A stretch of DNA of 64,000 nucleotides, taken from positions 1 through 64,000 of the forward strand of contig CANQQZ010000002.1 in assembly GCA_947626135.1 (NCBI GenBank). The letters run 5' to 3'. Below the pieces are notes generated by a model. It did not search any database and was not told the DNA's origin. It was given only the letters and a program-made list of their open reading frames with translations. The DNA comes from an uncultured Clostridia bacterium. GTDB lineage: Bacteria; Bacillota; Clostridia; UBA1381. This document shows, in pieces, positions 18,233 to 26,481 of this stretch (position 1 is the stretch's first letter; every line of letters begins with the position of its first letter). A program made the translations under genes and the position numbers.

Positions 18233-21200
18233 ATGAAAAAGAAACTATTAGGTATCGTAACGGCATTGTCGTTACTGCTGCCGCCCGCGGCGGCAATGGC
18301 TCAGGGCGGCTCAGGACAAGCTGCCGAGCCGGACACGGCTTATGCGGAGAACGCTTCGCTGACCGCCGCGGAGCAATCGGACGCGGAGCGCGAGCACAGG
18401 GCGCATATTGCCCAAACACTCGCGCAAATGCATAGATTTGACAATATGGGATCCGACGCAGAGGGAAGCGATATTTCCCTCATGTCAGAGGATACGGCTG
18501 TGCTGTCGGGAACGGTCACACTGCCCGACGGCGTGACCGCGCGCGAGGGGGATTACGCGGCTGTTGTGCTTTTCAGCATGGAAAAGGACGAGAACGGCAA
18601 AATCTTGAGCGTTAATAATTTAAACGGCTACAGTCCGTATTCGGCAGCTGCCGCCTTTGCGGACGGTGAAAACTCCGCCTCGTATTCAATAACTGCACCT
18701 AAGGGCAGCTATGTTGTAATGCTGCAAACATATGGAATTGCCGATCCCGTTGTCATAAGCAGCACAATGTACTATACCGAGGACGGCTATACTGCGTCGG
18801 GTGAATTTGGCGAGATTATCGACCTCAGCGCCGATAAATCAGTAGATCTTAAAATTCCCGCGGCGAAGCATACGATAAGCGGAACCGTAACGCTTCCCGA
18901 GCCTGCGGATGAGGATATTATTGTTGACGCTGTGGCATATAAAGAAACAGTGTACAGCGGCTCCGGTCAGGCTCCCAATACCAACGGCGGTGTTGGCAGC
19001 GGTCCCGCAAGAGGTGTAAAAATCCCCGCAGGACAAACCTCGGCGGAATATGCCGTGGGACTTCCTGACGACGGTGTTTACAGTCTGTATGTCTTAACGT
19101 CGTATGGCAGCGGATATTACTCCGTGTACGGAACAATGACAAGCAGTCAGGATTCGCGTATGTATTTCGATATGTCTCGCGGCGACGTTACCGGTATGGA
19201 TTTAATGTTTACGCCGTACTCAAACGACGCTGAAAGTCAATACGGTATTCCCTTCACCATCACGCTGCCCGAGCCTATGGAGAACGGCGTCGGCTATAGC
19301 GTTGATCTTGTAAATGAAAATGAATCCGAAAGTTATTTTGCATTCGGCAGCGGATATATTTATGCGGAGCCGGGAAACACAACGATAAACGGCAGCGTTT
19401 CCTTTTCCGGCGACGTAACAAAGGATTTCATATTGGAAATTATGCAATATTCATCATCGGGACAATATGTGTCCACATACTATTACAGCAGCGAGAGCGG
19501 GATCACAACAATCCGCGATAAGGCGACGCCTCTTAATGTCTCATCGTTAGCCGGATTAAATATACAATTCCCGCAGACCGGTACGATCTCGGGAACGATA
19601 TCGAGAGACGGCGTCATGGAAGGCGATTCCCTGGACGTGGTTGTCACAGCCGGGACCCCTGACGGCGAAAAATATTCATCGTTGGTATCCATGTCCGGCA
19701 GCGAGGATAAGGCTCAATACAGCGTTGATATTCCCGAAAAATATCTTAACGGCTCATGCAACTTACAAGCGGAAATATTTAGCGGATATTTTCATCCCGA
19801 CATAAATATTTACGGCGATGCCGTCAGCGTGACATTTACTGACGGACTTAATGTCGATTTGACTGTGCCCGGTTCGGACCGGATCCATCATCTGCGCGGA
19901 ACGGTGCAGCTTTCGTCGGCAGCGCCGCGGGGAGGCTTGCTTCTTTCCATACAAGCGAACAGACATACAATCGAATCGTATTGGAGCTACATCGCTTCTA
20001 TGTATGCGGTTCCGGAAGGAGCAAACAGCGTAACTGTCGATACATATCTTATTTCGGACAGCGCCGATTCAACCGTTCCCGTATACGTTTCTGCGTCCGG
20101 AGCGGACGGGATTATTATTGAGAGCAGATATGCTGAGATTGACACGTCTTCAGCAAACAATACGATATCGACTGAGGAAATGATACTCGGATACGACTAT
20201 GTGACGGTCAGCGGAAAGGTGAAGCTGCCCGACGGCGTAACCTCGTCAAGCGGGTTATCATACGTAATTACGGTATACGGAAGCGGGTACACACAGTACG
20301 GCGGCACATATAACTCAATATTTAAGGGTGAGAGCGAGAGCAGCTACTCCTTCCAAATACCTGTCGGAGCATCGGTAAGCAGAATGAGCCTTTCGGTATT
20401 GTCGGCAGGCTCGATGCCTATATATGCCGGAAGTCAAAACTATGTGCCGGACGGCAGTGAAGAACCGGGCTTTACGGTAGACTCCGATATTGCAAACGCC
20501 GATTTCACACTTGAGCGCGGCGTTGCCGTTTCGGGAAGGATAATCGCGCCCGACGGCGTAACGCCGTCCGCAGGAGCGGAGGCATATATTTCGGCGGAAA
20601 TAAGACCATACGAGGCTGTTGCGGAACTGAATATTCCCATGACAGGGCGGGAAACGCCTTACTCGCTTGTTTTGCCTCCGGATTATATAGGAGATATAAA
20701 AATCAGCTACAGCGTTACACAAAATAACGGCAGTATAGATGACAGCTTTTTGTACTATGTAAAGGACGGCAGTCCTGCGGAGGACTTTGACAGCGCGTCG
20801 GTAATTGAGGTAAACGGCGCCGATGTGACCGGTATCGACCTTAAAACGATAAAGCGCGAAGCGGGTATTGATGTGACCGGCGGTCTTATCCCGATTGACG
20901 GAAAGCTGTACGGCACCGTTACGGCGAAATATATCGACCCTGATATGGAATCGGAGCCGAAATATATCCTTGCCGTATACGAAAACGGAGTGCTGACCGG
21001 CGCTAAGGTAAGCGAAAACGGGGTATTTTATGTAACGGCTGTGGATAATCTTACGTATAACGCCGATTCTTCGGATTGTAAGATATTTGTTTGGGATGAG
21101 AGAATGACGCCGTGCTGTGAGCCAGTCGGATCGGAGCGTTTTATGGCTCAGACAACATCGTTTAAGACGGCGGAGGTTGAAACTGCCAATACGGGATACA

Positions 21201-22684
21201 TCGGATGCCGTGATGAAAACGGTGAGTTGAAAGAATTTAACTTGCAGTATGACGCCGAATGGTTCGTGAACGGATGCGAGGTTCAATACAGCAGTGATTT
21301 TGCCGATAAATATATATACGGCAATTACGGCGGGGAGATTACGTTAAAAGATTTTCTGACATATAACGGCGTCGGAAGCGACGGCGTATATGATTCCGTC
21401 AATATTACCTATTACACCGACGCGGTTGTTGACGAGGTAACAACAAACAATGATACGACCGAGATAGCGCTTCTTACGGCTGACCCGGAGCTGTCCGGCA
21501 ATAATAAGCTTGTTATATCCCCGGATAAAAACGTTACTGTTACGGGCGCCGCTGAGAGCTTGGACGAGATTGAAAAATATGACGTGCTGTCGGTAAAATT
21601 CAATCCCGTTGAAGGGTTTGAAAACTCAGACGATATCGAAATTATCGTTTCAAGAGACTGCGTGCTCGGCACGATAACAAAAATCGACCATAACACCTAT
21701 TCGGACGGAGCCCGCTATTATTTCGGAAATAAATATGATTATCCGACTAACGCGAACACCTGCTTATATGATATGGAGGCGGGAACCGTATGCGGCGCGT
21801 ATATTGACGCCTTCGGCTATATAGCATATATGGATGAATATGCCGCTATGCAGAATTACGGCATAATTGACGGCATGTACGCAGCGGAAGGCGGCTCGGT
21901 ATATAAGGTACGGATCATAGCCGCCGACGGCGAGCGTCACACATATAATTATTACAGGCAGGATATGAGCGATTTCCTGAATGCGGCTGTACAATACGCA
22001 TATGATATGCCTGACGGAGCGGACCTTCAGAATTTGACGGCTGAAAATCTCAAGCCTGTTCAAGACAGAGTTATAACATATTTGCTTACAGCTCAGGGAA
22101 ATATAAGGATCGCAAGAGGTGTCGGCGATGAGGAGTACGGCATCGAAAAGACCGAAATCACCGGCGCGGCTTATTCTGCCGGACAGAATACGCTCGGAGA
22201 TATTGAGCTCAGCGGCGGCACAAATATGCTTGACATATCCGATTATATCATTGACGGCGGCAGCGAGATACCTGTTGCGGCTTCACTTAAAAACGGCGTC
22301 GGCTATAACGCGTATGCCTACAGCCGGACCGGCGCGGCATGCGATTTTCTCCTTGTAACGAACGGTGAAACAAATACGGCGGAGCTTAGATACGGCACAA
22401 TCAATAAAATGTATTTTGACGAGCCTTCAAAAAAGTATAAAATAGAAATCACAGACGAGGGCGGTCCGAATTATATATTTGATTATCAAAGTCAGAACAA
22501 ATATGAATTTATGTTCTGCGCGATGCATTCCGTATACAACGCCGACCCGATAAAAGATATTTCGGAGCTTGCTGACAGCACGCTCAGGGATTCCTCGGAA
22601 CGGGAGGTAGTATATATCGCAGTCGGCGAGGGAAATGACGAAACAATGAGGATATTGATGCCGGAACGATACATCAATTATTGA
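18233..22684 (+). CDS. Giant secreted protein with seven beta-sandwich-like repeats
   Basis: I do not recognise this 1483-residue protein. A signal peptide (MKKKLLGIVTALSLLLPP and a cut near AMA-QG) is followed by a short charged linker. Seven related segments start at about residues 89, 212, 337, 449, 552, 657 and 764. Each opens with a variant of xSGTVTLPDGV, like carboxypeptidase-regulatory or prealbumin-like folds, with a 100-125-residue period. At about 889-985 lies a module (ILAVYENGVLTGAKV, CKIFVWDERMTP) resembling the C-terminal module of the PL11 lyase. The remaining 500 residues are beta-rich and acidic, with few cysteines. No catalytic motif, SLH, sortase or dockerin signal is seen. 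ATG 18233 is preferred to 18224 because GGAAAGG abuts the latter. A structural or adhesive surface role is plausible but unproven. Confidence 0.6.
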   Translation: MKKKLLGIVTALSLLLPPAAAMAQGGSGQAAEPDTAYAENASLTAAEQSDAEREHRAHIAQTLAQMHRFDNMGSDAEGSDISLMSEDTAVLSGTVTLPDGVTAREGDYAAVVLFSMEKDENGKILSVNNLNGYSPYSAAAAFADGENSASYSITAPKGSYVVMLQTYGIADPVVISSTMYYTEDGYTASGEFGEIIDLSADKSVDLKIPAAKHTISGTVTLPEPADEDIIVDAVAYKETVYSGSGQAPNTNGGVGSGPARGVKIPAGQTSAEYAVGLPDDGVYSLYVLTSYGSGYYSVYGTMTSSQDSRMYFDMSRGDVTGMDLMFTPYSNDAESQYGIPFTITLPEPMENGVGYSVDLVNENESESYFAFGSGYIYAEPGNTTINGSVSFSGDVTKDFILEIMQYSSSGQYVSTYYYSSESGITTIRDKATPLNVSSLAGLNIQFPQTGTISGTISRDGVMEGDSLDVVVTAGTPDGEKYSSLVSMSGSEDKAQYSVDIPEKYLNGSCNLQAEIFSGYFHPDINIYGDAVSVTFTDGLNVDLTVPGSDRIHHLRGTVQLSSAAPRGGLLLSIQANRHTIESYWSYIASMYAVPEGANSVTVDTYLISDSADSTVPVYVSASGADGIIIESRYAEIDTSSANNTISTEEMILGYDYVTVSGKVKLPDGVTSSSGLSYVITVYGSGYTQYGGTYNSIFKGESESSYSFQIPVGASVSRMSLSVLSAGSMPIYAGSQNYVPDGSEEPGFTVDSDIANADFTLERGVAVSGRIIAPDGVTPSAGAEAYISAEIRPYEAVAELNIPMTGRETPYSLVLPPDYIGDIKISYSVTQNNGSIDDSFLYYVKDGSPAEDFDSASVIEVNGADVTGIDLKTIKREAGIDVTGGLIPIDGKLYGTVTAKYIDPDMESEPKYILAVYENGVLTGAKVSENGVFYVTAVDNLTYNADSSDCKIFVWDERMTPCCEPVGSERFMAQTTSFKTAEVETANTGYIGCRDENGELKEFNLQYDAEWFVNGCEVQYSSDFADKYIYGNYGGEITLKDFLTYNGVGSDGVYDSVNITYYTDAVVDEVTTNNDTTEIALLTADPELSGNNKLVISPDKNVTVTGAAESLDEIEKYDVLSVKFNPVEGFENSDDIEIIVSRDCVLGTITKIDHNTYSDGARYYFGNKYDYPTNANTCLYDMEAGTVCGAYIDAFGYIAYMDEYAAMQNYGIIDGMYAAEGGSVYKVRIIAADGERHTYNYYRQDMSDFLNAAVQYAYDMPDGADLQNLTAENLKPVQDRVITYLLTAQGNIRIARGVGDEEYGIEKTEITGAAYSAGQNTLGDIELSGGTNMLDISDYIIDGGSEIPVAASLKNGVGYNAYAYSRTGAACDFLLVTNGETNTAELRYGTINKMYFDEPSKKYKIEITDEGGPNYIFDYQSQNKYEFMFCAMHSVYNADPIKDISELADSTLRDSSEREVVYIAVGEGNDETMRILMPERYINY

Positions 22685-22701
22685 TATGCGGCAAAGAATC
22701 A

Positions 22702-22739
22702 AAAAAACGGAGCGCGGCTTACGGCTGCGCTCCGTTTTT
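22702..22739 (+). terminator. Rho-independent terminator after the exoprotein gene
   Basis: ACGGAGCGC (22707-22715) pairs with GCGCTCCGT (22727-22735), preceded by an A run and followed by TTTTT. Confidence 0.88.
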
Positions 22740-22749
22740 GTCTAATGAA

Positions 22750-22772
22750 AACCACGCGATAGTCGCGTGGTT
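22750..22772 (+). repeat. Left-end hairpin of the IS200 element
   Basis: A perfect 10-base stem AACCACGCGA / TCGCGTGGTT closes on a TAG loop. It lies about 105 bases ahead of tnpA and is the likely TnpA-binding site at the left end. Confidence 0.75.
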
Positions 22773-22808
22773 CAAAAGAGGCTAAAGCCGGTGAGATAGA
22801 CAGAAAAA

Positions 22809-22869
22809 CTCCAATTTTGTATAATAAGCTTGTGACCTGTCAGTTACAATAAAAAATACAAAATTGGAG
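22809..22869 (+). promoter_or_regulatory. Inverted repeat masking the tnpA ribosome binding site
   Basis: CTCCAATTTTGTAT (22809-22822) is the exact reverse complement of ATACAAAATTGGAG (22856-22869). The right arm contains the GGAG of the tnpA Shine-Dalgarno. In the mRNA this 14-base stem would bury the site and keep transposase translation low, as is established for IS200 itself. Confidence 0.7.
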
Positions 22870-22878
22870 GATATTAGC

Positions 22879-23349
22879 ATGAAAAATCAAGATAATACCA
22901 CAAACAGTTTAGCACACACTAAATGGAATTGCAAGTACCATATAGTATTTGCGCCGAAGTACAGAAGGAAGGTATTTTATGAGGAGAAGAGAGCGGAGAT
23001 ACGAGAGATATTGAGGACGTTATGCCAATGGAAGGGAGTGGAAATCATAGAAGGGGAGGTATGTCCTGACCACATACATATGCTGGTCAGCATACCGCCC
23101 AAAATGAGTGTATCGGGATTCATGGGGTATCTGAAAGGGAAAAGCAGTCTTATGATATTCCAGAAGTGGGGCAACATGAAATACAAGTACCGGAATCGGG
23201 AATTCTGGTGCAAGGGGTACTATGTGGACACCGTGGGAAAGAATACTGCGGCGATAAAAAGCTACATAGCGAATCAAATCAAGCGGGACAGGGAAACAGA
23301 CCAATTGAGTTTGTTTGATCCGAGGGACCCGTTTACGGGCAGCAGGTAA
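22879..23349 (+). CDS. tnpA: IS200/IS605-family transposase TnpA (Y1 HUH)
   Basis: This 156-residue single-strand transposase uses a HUH metal site and one catalytic tyrosine to cut and rejoin DNA at subterminal hairpins. KYHIVFAPKYRRKVF near the N terminus, the HUH motif in CPDHIHMLVSIPP and the tyrosine in KSYIANQIKRD are all present, and the length is normal, so the enzyme looks intact. ATG 22879 follows GGAGG with an 8-base spacer; a TTG 15 bases upstream is less likely. The ribosome binding site is paired in a long inverted repeat. Confidence 0.93.
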   Translation: MKNQDNTTNSLAHTKWNCKYHIVFAPKYRRKVFYEEKRAEIREILRTLCQWKGVEIIEGEVCPDHIHMLVSIPPKMSVSGFMGYLKGKSSLMIFQKWGNMKYKYRNREFWCKGYYVDTVGKNTAAIKSYIANQIKRDRETDQLSLFDPRDPFTGSR

Positions 23350-23378
23350 AAGGTGCGTGACTGGCAGGTCAAAAGAAG

Positions 23379-23449
23379 GCGCACTTGTGCGCAAGCCAGT
23401 AGAGCTAGGGCTATGCCCGAAAATGAAAAACCCCCGGCTTTGCCGGGGG
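23379..23449 (+). repeat. Right-end hairpins of the IS200 element
   Basis: GCGCAC/GTGCGC (23379-23392) is nested within CTGGC...GCCAG, followed by the strong CCCCCGGC-TTT-GCCGGGGG stem at 23431-23449. The latter is the likely right-end recognition hairpin, although it could also terminate transcription. Confidence 0.65.
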
Positions 23450-23553
23450 ATATTTATTGTCCCGTAAACCGGTCATAAAAATTTTAGCATAGGACACGAA
23501 TGCATATAAAAAAAACGCTTAAGACCTTTACGGCGCAAGCGCTTATAAGAACG

Positions 23554-23582
23554 GAGCAGCGGAACGCTTTGCGTTCCGCTCC
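23554..23582 (-). terminator. Hairpin directly after the Xaa-Pro peptidase gene
   Basis: AGCGGAACGC (23558-23567) pairs with GCGTTCCGCT (23571-23580), extended by GGAG/CTCC. It abuts the stop codon on the minus strand. The T tract on the minus strand is weak, so termination is plausible but not certain. Confidence 0.45.
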
Positions 23583-24635
23583 TTATACGATAATCAAATC
23601 CTTCGGCGATTTTGTCAGATTGACGGGCTCATTGTCACGTATCACAATCAAATCCTCTATCCGCACTCCCCCGAAGCCTTCTATATATATTCCCGGCTCT
23701 ACCGTTATAACATTACCGGGCTTTAAAATGTCAGTGCACCTGGGGGAAAATGACGGTGATTCATGTATTTCTATGCCAACGCTGTGTCCGAGTCCATGTC
23801 CGAAATTTCCGCCGTAGCCGGCACCGGCAATGATTTTCCTCGCTGCGCCGTCCACAGTCGAGCAGACGCATCCGGGCTTTGCCGCATCAATACCTGCCCT
23901 CTGCGCTTGTAAAACGATTTCATAAATCTCCCGCTGCCTTTCGCTTGCCTCGCCGACAACGACAGTGCGCGTCATATCCGAGCAGTATCCCTCGAAAACG
24001 CATCCGAAATCAAGCGTGAGAAAATCGCCGCGCTCTATCGTCTTCTCCGACGCCAGACCGTGCGGCATTGCCGAACGCGCGCCGGACGCGGCTATGGTAT
24101 CAAAAGATAACGCGGACGCGCCCTGCCTCTTCATAAAAAACTCCAGCTCAAGAGCAATTTCTCTTTCCGTCACTCCGGTCCTGATTTTAGGCAGAATATA
24201 CTCAAACGCCGCATCGCCTACAGCCTCCGCCGCCGCGATGCGCCGTATCTCATCCTCATCCTTTACCCTGCGCGGCGCATCTATCATTTTCTGCGCCTCG
24301 ACAAATTCATGATTTCCCCGGAGCTTCCTTTTAAATCGCCTGTACTGCTTTAACGAGAGGTTATCCTCTTCTATTCCGATCGATATCTCCCCTACTCTGG
24401 AAAAAAGATTCTCCAATCCGTTTTTTATATCATAAAGCTCGAACTGCGGAGACTGCTCTTTCGCCTGAATCGTGTATCTTGAATCGGTAATAATATACCT
24501 CTTATCATGAGTGATAAGCAGATATGCGTCCGCGGAGCGAAATCCGCTGTAGTAAAATATATTCGGGTATGACGAAATAAAAACCGCTTCATCGGGCGCG
24601 ATTGAATTTAAAAGCTTGTCAATTCTTGTTTGCAT
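23583..24635 (-). CDS. Xaa-Pro aminopeptidase family protein (M24)
   Basis: This cytoplasmic metallopeptidase family removes N-terminal residues that precede proline. The 350-residue protein has the creatinase-like N domain (about 1-120) and the pita-bread M24 domain. Metal ligands are visible in LDFGCVFEGYCSDMTRT (two Asp), GHGLGHSVGIEIHE (His), ITVEPGIYI (Glu) and RIEDLIV (Glu). The start at 24635 follows GGAGGCTCTGTGCG, which lies inside the end of aroQ; the two genes overlap by 17 bases. It is the last gene of the uxa-aroQ strand and is common next to efp or aroQ in Firmicutes, so its role is probably housekeeping. Confidence 0.9.
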   Translation of the reverse strand: MQTRIDKLLNSIAPDEAVFISSYPNIFYYSGFRSADAYLLITHDKRYIITDSRYTIQAKEQSPQFELYDIKNGLENLFSRVGEISIGIEEDNLSLKQYRRFKRKLRGNHEFVEAQKMIDAPRRVKDEDEIRRIAAAEAVGDAAFEYILPKIRTGVTEREIALELEFFMKRQGASALSFDTIAASGARSAMPHGLASEKTIERGDFLTLDFGCVFEGYCSDMTRTVVVGEASERQREIYEIVLQAQRAGIDAAKPGCVCSTVDGAARKIIAGAGYGGNFGHGLGHSVGIEIHESPSFSPRCTDILKPGNVITVEPGIYIEGFGGVRIEDLIVIRDNEPVNLTKSPKDLIIV

Positions 24636-25056
24636 CGCACAGAGCCTCCAGCGCCAATTCATAACCTTTAAACCCAAGTCCGCATATTTGTCCCGCGCAC
24701 TCGGGCGCTATGACCGACGTGTGTCTGAACTCTTCTCTTTTATGGATGTTGGATATATGCACCTCTATGACCGGAAGCTTTACCGACGCGAATGCGTCGC
24801 GTATAGCGTAGGAATAATGGGTAAACGCGCCGGGGTTTATTACGACTCCGTCATATTTGCCGTATGCTTCATGGATTTTGTTTACGATTTCACCCTCAAT
24901 ATTGCTTTGGAAAAAATCAACCGATACTCCCAAATCATCCGCCTTTTTCGTCACACCCGCCTCTAAATCCGCAATCGTGTTCCTGCCGTAAATCCCCGGC
25001 TCGCGTATGCCCAGCATATTGAGATTTACGCCGTTGATTATAAGATATTTTTTCAT
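24619..25056 (-). CDS. aroQ: 3-dehydroquinate dehydratase, type II
   Basis: AroQ dehydrates 3-dehydroquinate to 3-dehydroshikimate in the shikimate pathway and forms a dodecamer. The 145-residue sequence shows the hallmarks INGVNLNMLGIREPGIYG (Asn, Arg and the catalytic Tyr), INPGAFTHYSYAIRDA, VEVHISNIHKREEFRH and the C-terminal GLGFKGYELALEAL. An AGGAGAAA ribosome binding site precedes the ATG. It sits 12 bases after uxaA, so its expression may be tied to the hexuronate genes, which is not an obvious metabolic link. Confidence 0.96.
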   Translation of the reverse strand: MKKYLIINGVNLNMLGIREPGIYGRNTIADLEAGVTKKADDLGVSVDFFQSNIEGEIVNKIHEAYGKYDGVVINPGAFTHYSYAIRDAFASVKLPVIEVHISNIHKREEFRHTSVIAPECAGQICGLGFKGYELALEALCDANKN

Positions 25057-25068
25057 ATTTTTTCTCCT

Positions 25069-26481
25069 TTACAGCGTTACGCCGTCCTTAAAAATCGATA
25101 TTTCTCTGTACCCGTTTTTCTCATTGTTTGTCCTCTCGCCGTTCGCGGCGCGTATCACATAATCAAACAATTCGTCCGTTAAATCCGCGCCGTTTATGAT
25201 CTCTCCGGCGTTAAAGTCGATCCAGTGCGGCTTCCTTTGCGCCAAATCGGAATTGGTCGCTATTTTCACCGTCGGCACAGGCGCGCCGACCGGCGTGCCG
25301 CGTCCCGTCGAGAACAAGATAAGATTGCAGCCCGACGCGGTCAGATTCGTCACCGCGACAATGTCGTTGCCCGGACCGGTCAGAAGATTCAAGCCCTGCT
25401 TTTTTACATAATCGCCTATCGCGATAACGTCCGCAACGTCTGCGCTGCCGGATTTTTGCACGCAGCCGAGCGACTTGTCCTCGAGCGTCGTAATGCCGCC
25501 CCTTTTATTGCCCGGCGACGGATTTTCGTACACCACCTGGTTATGGCGCATGAAATATTCCTTGAAGTCGTTTATCAAATGAACCGTTTTATCAAACGTC
25601 TCTTTATCGCGGCAGCGGTTCATCAAAATCGTCTCCGCGCCGAACATCTCCGGGACCTCTGTTAAAATCGTGCTGCCGCCCGCCGCGATCAGCTTATCCG
25701 AAAATCGTCCGATAAGCGGATTCGCTGTAAGACCGGAAAATCCGTCCGAACCGCCGCATTTCAATCCCACGACAAGCTTTGACAAATCGCACTCCCGCCG
25801 TTTGAACCGCTTCGAGTATTCGACAAGCTTCCCTATCAGTTCAAGCGCCGCTTCGATTTCATCGTCGCGCTCCTGCGCGATCAGGAATTTCACGCGGTTT
25901 TCGTTTACCTCGCCCAAAACCTCGCGGAACATAGGGATATTATTATTCTCGCACCCCAAACCGAGCACCAATACGCCCGCGGCGTTGGGGTGATTTACCA
26001 GTCCCTTTAAAACCGCCTGCGTCGTTTTTTGATCATCGCCGAGCTGCGAGCACCCGAACGGATGCACAAAATTATAAATCCCGTCACATTCCGAGCCGTA
26101 CCGCTTCATAGCCTCCCGCGCGATTATTTCCGAGGTCTTGTTCACGCAGCCGACCGTGTTGACGATCCATATCTCGTTGCGTATGCCCACGCTTCCGTCC
26201 TCGCGGACATATCCCATAAACGTTTTCGGTTTTTCTTTCTTTAGTGTCCCCGACTTCGGCTCATATGTATAATTTAGTGTCCCCGAAAGATTGGTTTTTA
26301 TATTATGCGTGTGAACGTGCTCTCCGGCCTTGATATCACAAACCGCGTGACCTATCGGGTAGCCGTATTTTATTACGTCCTCGCCCGCCTTAATATCCGT
26401 CAGCGCGATTTTGTGTCCCTTTAAATCGCCTTCAAGCATTACCGCGACATTATCGCGCTCATTAATCTTTATTTGCCTCAT
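25069..26481 (-). CDS. uxaA: Altronate dehydratase
   Basis: UxaA dehydrates D-altronate to 2-keto-3-deoxygluconate in galacturonate catabolism. The 470-residue protein has the N-terminal SAF-like domain (about 1-75) and the large C-terminal catalytic domain with GYVREDGSVGIRNEIWIVNTVGC, HPFGCSQLGDD, LKCGGSDGFSG and GCNLILFSTGRGTP. Length is normal for the single-chain form. The linker between the two domains (about residues 66-84) is encoded by two copies of CGGGGACACTAAA and reads SGTLNYTYEPKSGTLKKEK. The start overlaps the uxaB stop by 4 bases. Confidence 0.94.
   Translation of the reverse strand: MRQIKINERDNVAVMLEGDLKGHKIALTDIKAGEDVIKYGYPIGHAVCDIKAGEHVHTHNIKTNLSGTLNYTYEPKSGTLKKEKPKTFMGYVREDGSVGIRNEIWIVNTVGCVNKTSEIIAREAMKRYGSECDGIYNFVHPFGCSQLGDDQKTTQAVLKGLVNHPNAAGVLVLGLGCENNNIPMFREVLGEVNENRVKFLIAQERDDEIEAALELIGKLVEYSKRFKRRECDLSKLVVGLKCGGSDGFSGLTANPLIGRFSDKLIAAGGSTILTEVPEMFGAETILMNRCRDKETFDKTVHLINDFKEYFMRHNQVVYENPSPGNKRGGITTLEDKSLGCVQKSGSADVADVIAIGDYVKKQGLNLLTGPGNDIVAVTNLTASGCNLILFSTGRGTPVGAPVPTVKIATNSDLAQRKPHWIDFNAGEIINGADLTDELFDYVIRAANGERTNNEKNGYREISIFKDGVTL
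26240..26285 (-). repeat. Two GGGGACACTAAA motifs inside uxaA
   Basis: On the minus strand CGGGGACACTAAA occurs at 26285-26273 and again at 26252-26240, a period of 33 bases, so both copies are read in the same frame as G-T-L. Related copies are found inside murF. Confidence 0.8.

Larger units (their letters stand above)
22743..23460 (+). mobile_element. IS200-type insertion sequence (IS200/IS605 family)
   Basis: The element carries only a Y1 transposase gene and no tnpB, which defines the IS200 subgroup. Its left side has a perfect hairpin, AACCACGCGA/TCGCGTGGTT with loop TAG, at 22750-22772. Its right side has CCCCCGGC/GCCGGGGG with loop TTT at 23431-23449. Such subterminal hairpins are what TnpA recognises in this family. 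A further small hairpin lies at 23379-23392, enclosed by CTGGC and GCCAG. Exact ends are not determined, because the family makes no target duplication or terminal inverted repeat. It sits right after the terminator of the giant exoprotein gene, so it disrupts nothing visible. Confidence 0.82.

Noticed and set aside
22743-23460. A REP-type domesticated transposase rather than an insertion sequence
   Set aside because: Length, HUH motif and subterminal hairpins match ordinary IS200 TnpA, and the flanking hairpins do not match the GGGGACACTAAA motifs elsewhere.
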